From Aplectana chamaeleonis (Eukaryota > Nematoda > Chromadorea > Rhabditida > Cosmocercidae): a stretch of 64,000 nucleotides of DNA. Below the pieces are notes generated by a model. That model did not search any database, had not been told where the DNA came from, and saw only the letters and a program-made list of their open reading frames with translations. Each line of letters begins with the position of its first letter. The first letter of the stretch is position 1. Positions 46,609 to 55,622 of the stretch are shown here, piece by piece. The translations under genes were made by a program, and so were the position numbers. The DNA lies in contig JAPDOI010001702.1 in the NCBI GenBank assembly GCA_029168955.1, positions 87,231 to 151,230 on the forward strand. Direction: 5' to 3'.

Positions 46609-47089
46609 AGGCAGTGTTAATGATAATTCTTGATTCTGAAATTATTCGCTGAATTGATTGATTGGGCCCCGGGTAGAACTGAAATGACGAAATCGAGAAA
46701 AACGCACCAGAAGGCACAAAATCCTATGCTCCCATCCCCTTTTTACTCTCACAGAAACTGCTCATTGAGACAATGAAACCTTTTTTGAATCGGTCATTTG
46801 CAATTCTCTGCTCCCTGTTTCTCAGTAATTCCATCGGACCCTAGCTAATACTGTTTTGCCAGAAGTGTTCTCCCATTTTCGATTAGCCTCATTGTTCACC
46901 GGTAACAACCACCGCGAACATGTTCATCCAACTGGACAACTAGTCCGAGCCAAAGAATAATGTCACTGAAATATGAATTTTTAGTTCATTTGTCGCCGTT
47001 TCTTCGTAATTCTGGTAATATTTGGTGGCCAACGCATTGTTTTTAGTGGAAAACTCGGGAACGAAATTCACAGTGAACACTGCCTTCAA
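46609..47089. mobile_element. Family T element, copy T12
   Basis: The left end AGGCAGTGTTAATGATAA begins at 46609 directly after a decayed T right end (CGAGCATGCTGCCA); the right end GTGAACACTGCCT ends at 47085 followed by TCAA. The right 160 bp are homologous to 42500-42647. Flanking TTAA is mutated on both sides (TTGG, TCAA), suggesting an older copy. Confidence 0.72.
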
Positions 47090-47615
47090 TGTTCACACTG
47101 CGCACCCACGGCTGTTTTGATCCTGGGACCTCGTGTCCAATCTAGGTACGCACCCACGCCATGAACTTGGTTTTTTCGATTTACTTGAAGAAAAACGGAT
47201 ACCTTCAAATTATTGCTTTAACATCCATACAGGCCATAAAACGGCCAAAGTCTCACCGTCGACTGCGTACCAAGCGCTGCGCGACCGCACGCGCGTCGGA
47301 AGCAGACGAGTTTTGGCCGCCGCGCGACGAGTTTCGGCCGCCGCGCGGAGGCCGAAACGTCGCGCGGCGGCCGGAACTCGTCGCGCGGCGGCCAAAACTC
47401 GTCTGCTTCCGACGCGCGTGCGGGCGCGCAGCGCGGGGTACGCAGGCGACGGTGAGACTTTGGCCGTTTCATGGCCTGTACCTAAAACAACTTGCATAAC
47501 TGGTGTGCAGATATAAAGCGCCATATATCTTCTTTTGACAGAGCCATTCAAAACGAAAATTCAGTTTGAAAACTCGTTGAATTGATTGGCCTTGGAGCGC
47601 ACCGACCGGCTGTAT
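47090..47615. mobile_element. Family K copy 3, interrupted by P copy 2
   Basis: 47090-47227 and 47481-47615 together match copy K2 (14714-15033) in inverted orientation. The left begins with TTCACACTGCGCACCCACGG, having lost the terminal CACTTA block; the right includes GATTGGCCTTGGAGCGCACC near 47584-47603. It begins directly where T12 ends. The palindrome P2 sits in the middle at a TA that is single in K2-like sequence. Confidence 0.82.
47228..47480. mobile_element. Palindromic MITE, family P copy 2 (249 bp), nested in K3
   Basis: The element at 47230-47478 has ends CAGGCCATAAAACGGCC and TA on both sides (47228-47229, 47479-47480). It is nearly a continuous palindrome with arms of about 120 bp and almost no loop; the centre is extremely rich in CGCGCGGCGGCC motifs. 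The frames on both strands read the same repeated peptide and are not genes. Insertion into K3 gives an independent proof of mobility and of the TA duplication. Confidence 0.9.
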
Positions 47616-47901
47616 AGGCTCGCCCTGAAGGTGGCGGTAGTGCCAGCATACACGGTGACAAACATGGTCGAGATAGCAGCATAAATAGGCCCGCAAGGTC
47701 TCTACCATGGTCCGTATGCATACCTCTCCCACCGTGATGGGGAAGAATCATTACGTATAAAATGTTCATCTACTTTGTGTGAAAACATTGGAAAGCTAGT
47801 GATAAGCTTGCACAATTCGAAGTTTTGCGCAAAAAAAAACCGAGAGCAACAGGCTAGATTATCAATTGGCGTTGTTGTAGGAACATCCCACGTTTCCTTG
47901 C
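47616..47901. other. No gene recognised
   Basis: Nothing supportable between K3 and D2. Confidence 0.4.
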
Positions 47902-49702
47902 GTCAGAACCAGGGGTGTGCGTAAATGGAATTTTAAATTTCGTAAATCGTAAACCGTAATTACGACAAAACCACCGTAAATCGTAAATCTTAACTATCAA
48001 CTGTTAACAATAACCACTAAGACTATTATTAATATGCTGAAACAAGAGGAACTACGTACTGTCCGTAACTAGGTTGCTCTCAGAATTTGACAGCTAACAA
48101 AATTTAGGAGGGTAGGCATACTTTGTTGCTGTCATGAGCGACTGGAATGAAATTTAGCACAAATCGTGGTTGGACCCGCATCGGAGCAGCGGCATCGGCT
48201 GTCGTAGGAACAGTAATCGGGCGTGAGCCGCAGCGACGGAGGACTAACATACTGCAAATGTGCCGAAGCCTGTCGCTGTGCAGCGCACAGTGAATGCGAC
48301 AGGTTTCAAAGACGGGAAACCGTCGCTCTCGCTGTGCAAAGCGACGCTACCGCTTGTCGCAAAAATACCATTGGCCTAATGGGACCGTCTTACACGTACT
48401 TCTCTGCTTTCCCTCGTCACTCATTCCACAACTCCTCCCCAGATCTTGAGAAATCCGGAAGTTCGATTCAGTCGTTCGCGTATCTGCTGGGCAACAGGGA
48501 CCCAATTATACTCGTAAAGCCTCTCCCGAAACGCTAACGCCGTTGCAAGCGCTAAAACGAACCAAAATGACCATATTTGAGCGAATCTCGACAGCTGAGC
48601 TTGCAAACTTCTCCCATTTGCTAGCGGAACGGCAACACCGATTATACAGTCGGGAAGGATCGCACTGATATGTATAGTTAGGTCCGTGGCTTGTTTCCTC
48701 AGGAAAAAACATTTAAATTTAAACCGCGACTGGCGCGGCGGTTTAAATCTCACCAGCGGCTGGCTGGTAATTACTTCTGAATAAGTTACATGCGGATTAG
48801 GTACTCTTGACATGTTACCTGCGACTTATCTTTACAACTTTAAGTTACATGTGACCTTCAATATAGTGGGTATATTGCACGGGGCGAGTTGACCTTCAAG
48901 TGACATAAAGTTCTCGCGTGTAACTTAAATGTGTTATTTGATCGTACATGTAACTTATCTACGCGGCAGGCGTCTCCAAGGGAAGTATACGACGCCTTCC
49001 TGAGGCAGGACTCGGATGTGTGCACCATCTTCGGATCAATTACCCTGGTTTGAGGTACTTGGATCCGCCTTGCCGCTGGAGGCCCCGCCCAACCACTGGC
49101 AGCCCATGGTAGCGCTCGGCGAGCCGGCAGCATCGCGCGCCGGTTCGACGGCGGCGTCACGTGCTGGTGTGCTAACCGCGTCGCGTGTCGGTGTTAAGTT
49201 ACATATAACAAGATTGCAAGTTACTCGCAATGTTGTGTAAGCTACGTGTAATATTGAGGCAAGCTACGCTTGACTTTAATCGAAAATCACGAACAAGTTA
49301 TATGTGAATCCAGAGTATGTTGCGTGAAGCCATCACACACGCGTCAAAGTCTCAAGTAACTGTTCAGAAATTCCAGAGTAGGCGGCAGCTAGTGAAACGT
49401 GCGCGGAGCGGAATGCGTGTGTATTACCTAGCGGCTCCAATTCCCACCGTGTGTCCCGCGTTATAGTGATAGAATCACGTCAAAGAATGATAATGGGATC
49501 GTGCTGTAGTCACACGCCCGGGTTGGTCCCATCTCCTGAACAAAAACATTTATTTCCATTGCATGTATTTTTATTCACGAAAGATTACGATTTACAGTCC
49601 GAAATGTCGTAAATCGTAAAGCGTACATACGAGACCCAAAAACACCGTATATCGTAAAATCGTAAATCGTAAACCGTAATTCCGCACACCCCTGGTCAGA
49701 AC
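47902..49702. mobile_element. hAT-type element D2 (1785 bp) with perfect 8-bp duplication
   Basis: The element at 47910-49694 starts CAGGGGTGTGCGTAAATGG and ends CCGCACACCCCTG. The 8-bp duplication GTCAGAAC is perfect (47902-47909, 49695-49702). Both ends have arrays of CGTAAATCGTAAACCGTAAT-type repeats, possible transposase binding sites. The interior has no transposase. It contains a short palindrome (ATTTAAACCGC/GCGGTTTAAAT, 48717-48748), repeated AAGTTACATGTG-type motifs (48780-49230) and a GC-rich patch with repeated GCGTCGCGTG-like strings (49120-49190). Confidence 0.93.
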
Positions 49703-49707
49703 CGAGC

Positions 49708-50142
49708 TATTAGGGGCCGAATATAGTCTCGCCGCTAAAAGGCGCGGCAGCATGCAATCGAGGGGAATCGATCGTGTGGCGTCGCATGATCGATACCAGG
49801 TATGAGCGGAATAAAAATATGAAATTTCGGAAATCGGTTTTCGGGTTTCGGAACAGAAAATTTTTTCTCGGGTTTCGGAAATCGGGCGCGAAACGCCTGA
49901 AAATGCGCGGAAATGCGGTTTTCGGAACGCGAAACGCGGAAAAATTCAGAAAATATCTAATGTTTTCTTAAGTCCCAGACGACCCGATATTTTCGCATTC
50001 CGCGGCGTTTTCTGCGGTTTTCGGAATGCGGAACGCGGAATGCCAAAAATGCGCGAAGCGCGGAACTCCGCTCATCCCTGATCGATACTCCTCCATTGCA
50101 TGCTACCGCACCTTTTAGCGGCGGGAGTCTATTCTGCCCCTT
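49708..50142. mobile_element. Small inverted-repeat element R split by D3
   Basis: CGCCGCTAAAAGG near 49730 and AGCATGCAATCGAGG near 49750 pair with the complements near 50094-50125 (CCTTTTAGCGGCG). The arms of about 65 bp were contiguous around the ATCGATAC site before D3 inserted. No gene; ends approximate. Confidence 0.7.
49789..50088. mobile_element. hAT-type MITE D3 (284 bp) with perfect 8-bp duplication
   Basis: The element at 49797-50080 starts CAGGTATGAGCGGAA and ends TCCGCTCATCCCTG; the 8-bp duplication ATCGATAC is perfect (49789-49796, 50081-50088). The inside is built of TTTCGGAA, GCGGAA and CGCGAAACGCG-type motifs in both orientations. No coding capacity. It splits element R. Confidence 0.92.
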
Positions 50143-50604
50143 ACTGTCGAGGACTACCTTTTATGGTCCAGTGCTAACTCCCGCAACCGTCCTCTTCTCA
50201 GGAAAACTAAAATGTCGACAGCAGGTTGAAACACCTCTTTCGCGAGCAACTGTCGATAACAGGCTCTTTCGGGAGAAAACATGGACCTGTTATCGACTTG
50301 CTATCGATCTGTCGATAGCAGGTTCACAGCTGGTCGACAAGGCAACACATCCTATCGCCGGTGACCATTGATCGTTCAAATCTCCGAATGCTTGGCGAAA
50401 CATTCAGTCGGTTTCGCAATTGAGGGAGCTGCTTTTGTTTTTTCAGATTTCGGTAAGCACACCTGTTTTTGTGCAATAACGCCCAAATCAGGCCTGTTTT
50501 TGAATGGAATTAACGCTCGAATAGTGTTCTAGGGATTTTCCAAGTACTCCACTACTTTGTTCACTTTTGGGATCTTGATATGCGATTTTTTCAAACACCA
50601 GGTA
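50143..50604. other. No gene recognised; TCGATAACAGG motifs
   Basis: TGTCGATAACAGGT-like strings recur in both orientations at 50214, 50248, 50286 and 50318. No gene. Confidence 0.45.
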
Positions 50605-51272
50605 TACAGTGCGTTCAGAAATGATAGGCTCACCCTTGAAAATCAAGGTTTTAAAAACGCTCTACAGTTTGGCGATCCATACTGTTTACCATTGAATTCA
50701 GCATTGCAAAGAACCTGCGCTTACTCAATCTTATGAATACTCCATGATTTTGAACAATTTTAAGGTAATTTTTCGGTATTTTCAATGTTCAGAAATGGTG
50801 GGCCGCCCTGTAAAAATTCGCATTTCTTACTTCGAAAAATTTCCCGTTACAAGTCCATTACATATTATTGACGTGGGCACATCGTACATCGTTGTTGCCA
50901 ATATGAGACGTGGTACTGCTCTCACTACTTCTGAACAAGCCCAGATTCGTGCCATCGCCTCTGTTGGACTAACAAGGGAAGTGTTTAGAGTGGTAAACGC
51001 ATCTGCCAAAACGACTAGTATGGTTAGTATCCCTAGTGGCTCAATAGTAAATCTGCGCAGTATCCAGTCCCGAGCTGCAGGTTCCAAGAAGTTGCAAACT
51101 TAAAAGATCGTTTTTTTGTGCTTTTTGTACCCTCCAAAAAGGCCACTAATCTTTCAAAAATTCGGAAATGGACCCCATAAATGTGTTCAGCGCCCAAAAC
51201 TACCCCCCTGAGCAAAATTTGGGTGAAGGCGCATTTTCTATACTTTGTCAAGACTGACAGCGTTTTGGACTT

Positions 51273-51410
51273 GTACGGATTTTCGGTTGGGCGAATATTT
51301 ATACCAATCAGAGGGCTCGTACGGATTTTCGGTTGGGCGAATATTTATACCAATCAGAGGGCTCGTACGGATTTTCGGTTGGGCGAATATTTATACCAAT
51401 CAGAGGGCTC
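51273..51410. repeat. 46-bp tandem triplication in X copy B
   Basis: Three essentially identical units start at 51273, 51319 and 51365 (each begins GTACGGATTTTCGGTTGGGC and ends GAGGGCTC). Copy A of the family has a single diverged unit at about 35297-35341, so the expansion is specific to this copy. It accounts for the overlapping repeated-peptide frames here. Confidence 0.92.
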
Positions 51411-53961
51411 TGGAAGGGGTGTGCTGCATTTCCCCCACCGCCAATGCGGCGGGGCCACCGCGCGCGGCGGATGGGCGCGGCTAGACATCATCTGCGGTAT
51501 CCAAGACGTGTTAGTTAGAGCGCGCTAGCGCATGCCGAGTGATAAGAACAACCACGAGTCTTAGGAAACAATCTTAATAATAATAATAATAATAATAATA
51601 AAATCTTAATGTCTAACTATTCTTAAAAAACGACTTCGAGTCCTCACTACTATGTCAGTGAACTAAATTTTCCAATCAGATTCTACTCAGAGGTAGGCTC
51701 ACTTTTGTTTTATCCCCGCTCTGGCAATGCAGGCTTGTTCATGAGGATTTTCACATCTTTATGAATGTGAACGCCATTGTGAAAAGAGGAACATAAGCAC
51801 CAGTTCGATCATTCAAAATTTAATGAACCATCCTGATCATTTTTCCCGTTCAACACGTATGAATGGAGGTTTTTTTGGATCGATAACCAACGAATCATGT
51901 CAAGCAATGTGAAAAAAATGGACAGTTTCGTAACTATTCAGAGTTTTTTTGACTACTTCTCTGTGTTTTCTTTCTGCCTTTCTGACAGGAGAAGACGTGC
52001 AAGTTGTCTCAATAACAATTTGTTTGGCTCTGGTAATTGCTTTCGAATGATTTAACGGTAGATTTAAAATAATCAGGGCAGTTTTACGTTAAAAAAAACA
52101 AGACTAAAATGAGGCTCGATAATATTCGTCTAAAGACAGGTACGGGATGAATATTTTCAAAACTTTTGACAGTAATTTTGAGTATTCAAAAACTTGTTGT
52201 TATAAAAATAATTAAACACTAATAATTTTTTAAATACAATTCAAATTCTGAGAACAAAATTTATACATTATATTCTCGATAAAAATTCAACTTATCACTC
52301 ACTAGTTGTTCTCAGAATATGCTTTCGAAAATATTGATTTGGTGTAAACGAAAGCGGTTTAATCAGACTACTTTGTGAAGAGCCCAAAATTTTTTTCAAG
52401 CGGATATTCAAAAAATAATAATCCGAAAACAAAAACTACATGAAAAGGCGATAGTGATGCCGAGTGAGAGCTTTGGGGAAACTACAAAACTCGGAGTGAC
52501 CAATAAGTTTCGATCACTTTCGTATGAAAATAGATATCATCAACACATCCTGCAAATATAAAAGTTTTTTTTTCAGCTGAATAGTTTCTTATTGGTTCTG
52601 TGGAATTTTTACGCTGGATTTCCACGTCTTTTCAGACTTATGTTTGATTTTTTGACAAATTGCACGATTTAGGGGTAATTCTTTGAAAAAAAAATTTCAT
52701 TCACTATGCCCAAATTTCCCCTCGTAGCAGTAAATTTCAGGTTTTGGAATAGTTTCGAGAAATTCTTCGAGAGAGATGCTGGGGAAATTGAAGTTTCTAA
52801 ATAGTCAGCTATTAGCGCTTCTTGCATGAACGATTAAAAAATGTGAATCAAAACAAGCGAAACTAAAGACGATCAGACCATAATAGAAAGCATATGGCCC
52901 TAGAACGCTAATGGCCTTTTGGGTTTATGGCGATGAGGTGTTAGATAATTATCACCCAACACTGATACCTGAACTGCCCTTCCCACTTCACTTCCTCTAT
53001 GGCATCCCCTCTGCAACAGCACAGGTGAGGACTCGAATATATGCAGGCCGAGACCAATATTGGTTGACTCCTTGAAGCACGCAATGCTAATCATGAAAAT
53101 TTTCTGTTTTGTATTTCTAATGAAAACACACAAGTTTGAAAAAAACTTCTTCTTGCAAAAAAACTACCATATTTTTGAGCACGATGGACGTCATTTAGTA
53201 TTCGAAGAAAAATTTAAAGTCTAAACTTTCAAGACAGGAAGAATTTTGTGCATTGTGAAAGTTAGTGTAAAAAAATGGGTTCTGAAAGTTTTTGAAACAT
53301 GAAGCGTTTTTTGAGCATATTGGACGCTAGTTTTATTAAAAAAAAAACTACACGAGCCCTGAAAACATTTAATTTAGGATGAAATTCGAGCATAGTAAAT
53401 GTTATTCCTCAAACACTCCACCGATGGGCAGGGGGACCGAGGGGCAAGGGGACTTTACTCGCTAACGTATTCAAAACGAGAGGAGTTTGGTGCAAAGTTG
53501 ACGTTAGTTTAAAAAAAAACTACGCAAAGTTAAAAAAACGAAATCAGGGAAGATGCGGGGAATCATAAATATTTGCGAAATTCTAATTACTTGCGTAATA
53601 ATTCCACGCTCGATCTAACGGGAAATAAATCACAAATTAAGTAGAACAGCAAAAAAATGGCACCCTCTGAGGACAGGAGGGAACGTTGTAGAATATTAGA
53701 AAATATTGTAGATTTTTAGAAGAGAACCCAGAGAATAATTGAATACTAGCGAAATAGAATAATATCAGAACTGGAATCACAGAATTACAGCGATCGGCCG
53801 TCGAAGCTTCAGTCGAGAATCGATTGCCCACGACAGCACACGCTAATGAGCTCCAATGGGATACCCAATAAGGGAAAGTCGTCCGTGACCCGGGCCGTCC
53901 CCACCGCGACGCGACAAGGTCACGCCGCGATTGGGGGAACAGCTGGTCTCCCCTCTGGAAG
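51408..53961. mobile_element. Element M (2536 bp) with 9-bp duplication, Mutator-like
   Basis: CTCTGGAAG occurs at 51408-51416 and 53953-53961, and the sister element X-A has one equivalent (CTCCCGGAG) at this place, so this is a target duplication. The element 51417-53952 has imperfect inverted ends (GGGGTGTGCTGCATTTCCCC against GGGAGACCAGCTGTTCCCCC). The first 100 bp and last 80 bp are GC-rich; the interior is AT-rich with an (AAT)n run at about 51573-51602. A 9-bp duplication points to Mutator-like transposition. No transposase frame was recognised, so it is non-autonomous. Confidence 0.8.
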
Positions 53962-55622
53962 CGTTTAGAAAAATGTTCCAGATTTGACTTGAAATTCTCC
54001 CAGGGGGGTTTTATGGGGCGCTGATTACGAATCTGTAGTTCATTAGCCGATTTTCCAAAGTTTTCGGCTAATTTCGTTCAAAGCTTCCCAACCGGGGAAA
54101 TTTCGAGGGAAAAACGCCACATTCGAGATTTTCGGAGTGCTACGGTAGATGTTGCTCAAATTGTTCATCTGGGGGTTACTTGAAGTGCTAAACAGGAATC
54201 TGAAGCCCGCTTATGGATTTTTAGCAAATTACAGTAGATTACGGTGGGTATATGGTAGTTTGGTCAAAATCTCAGATTTCACTCAAAAATTGTATACGGG
54301 GGTTATTCGGGGTGGAGAATGCTGGAGAATGCGAACTTAACGTCCGTTTATGGATTTTGAAAATACTAAGGTGGCTTTTGCCCCCTAACTGATATGTTAC
54401 CTACCGTAACCTACAGTAAGCCTCGAAATTTCGATAAATGGACTCCAGATTCGTGTTCACCACCCTAGATTACCCCTACATACAAGTTTTGGGCTAAATC
54501 GGAGAAAATTTCTGAAACTCGCAAGAAAAAATGCCTGATGCCCTTGCTTTTTTGCGAGGCTTAAAAAATGCTCATAAGTTGTTCGAACCTGCAGCTCGGG
54601 GCAGGATACTGCGCATTTTCACTATTGAGCCAGAAGAGATACTAACGATACTGGCCGTTTTCGCAGATGCGTTTACCTTTCTAAACACTTCCCTTGTAAG
54701 TCAGCGAAGAATAGCTGCCCAAATCGGACGTTCGCAACACTGTACTGGGCAGTTTCTCGTGTGATGGAATGGCCTGCGTGCAGCCCTGATTGCAACCCCA
54801 TAGCGAATATCTGGGGCATAATTGTGCGCCAGGTTTGTGCGAACAACGAGCAGTATGGCACTGTAGAAGAGCTTAAAGCTGTTGTTCTCAAAACCTGGAT
54901 CAATCTTGATGTTCCTGATGGAACTCCGCCGTACTGTAGAGATCTCCGCATGGATCCCTTGATCTTTAGCAGAAGGAATTTTGGTGGCGGTCCCTGATGT
55001 GTTGGGGAGCATTCTGCAGTGAAGGTAATGTTGAGATGGCCTTCACTTCCTGTCGGATAAACTCGGAGGAATACCAGGAAACTCTGAGGACACATCTACT
55101 GCCGTTCTTTTCTGGAATACGACGTCAGCGCTCCTTTTTTCCAGCAGGATAACGCTGCAGTACATGTGTCGAGGTCTTACAAAATCCTGGTTGGAGCAGC
55201 AGCGAATTCGTGATGGAAAGGCCTGCGTGCAGCCCTGATTGCAAACCCCATAGAGAAAATCTGGGGCATAATTGTGCGCCAGGTTTGTGCGAACAACGAA
55301 CAGTATGGCACTGTAGAAGAACTTAAAGCTACTGTTCTCAAAGCCTGGATCAACCTTATGGACAAGAGTGTCATATCAAATTTGGATCATTTAGGCGCAT
55401 AAGAAAATTTTTGAGGTCAGGCTGCTAACGGTGTTTGATCTTTATCATACTTAGATTTTATTGTTTGTTCACGTTTTTGTTCAATAAATATTTGTTTTCG
55501 CAGGGTGAGCCTATCATTTCTGAACGATGAAAACGTAAAGTTTACCTTTAACGTTGTTCAAAAATCGTGAAGTATTCATAAGATTGAGTATGCACAGGTC
55601 TTTTGCACTGCTGAATTCAATG

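Larger units (their letters stand above)
50970..54699. mobile_element. Family X foldback element, copy B (3724 bp) inside the Tc1 gene
   Basis: The element at 50973-54696 starts CAAGGGAAGTGTTTAGAG and ends with its complement, flanked by TAA on both sides (50970-50972, 54697-54699). Removing it and one TAA restores the Tc1 helix-turn-helix frame, so the boundaries are secure. A 3-bp TWA duplication is typical of PIF/Harbinger. Arms of about 125 bp pair well (left to about 51097; right from about 54570). The core matches copy A (34995-36081) in order, interrupted by element M. No transposase frame was recognised. Confidence 0.88.
50902..55400 (+). pseudogene. Tc1-type transposase of element C, split and rearranged
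   Basis: The N-terminal helix-turn-helix starts at 50902 (MRRGTALTTSEQAQIRA) and runs to about 50969, where family X copy B interrupts. It resumes at 54700 with SQRRIAAQIGRSQHCTGQF (54700-54757). Then comes a block that belongs to the C-terminus (WPACSPDCNPIANIWG, 54764-54820), then mid-protein sequence (DLRMDPLIFSRRNFGGG near 54945-54990, WGAFCSEG, QQDNAAVHV near 55142-55170), then the C-terminal block again at about 55208-55368. The first catalytic Asp region is missing, replaced by the misplaced block. The second Asp is present (55148-55150). The Glu is Ala in the first block and survives in the second, which has a 1-base insertion. Not functional. Confidence 0.85.

Noticed and set aside
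47133..47551. Several frames over 100 codons on both strands, rich in Arg and Ala
   Set aside because: They read the GC-rich palindrome P2, so both strands give near-identical peptides. The same applies to 63470-63892.
50744..51103. 119-codon open frame that looks like one Tc1 N-terminal protein
   Set aside because: Only 50902-50969 is Tc1. From 50973 the frame reads the terminal arm of family X; the true continuation resumes at 54700. The similarity of 50973-51097 to 54570-54696 is an inverted terminal repeat, not a duplicated gene piece.
51573..51602. (AAT)n run as a notable satellite
   Set aside because: Only about ten units; ordinary microsatellite inside element M.
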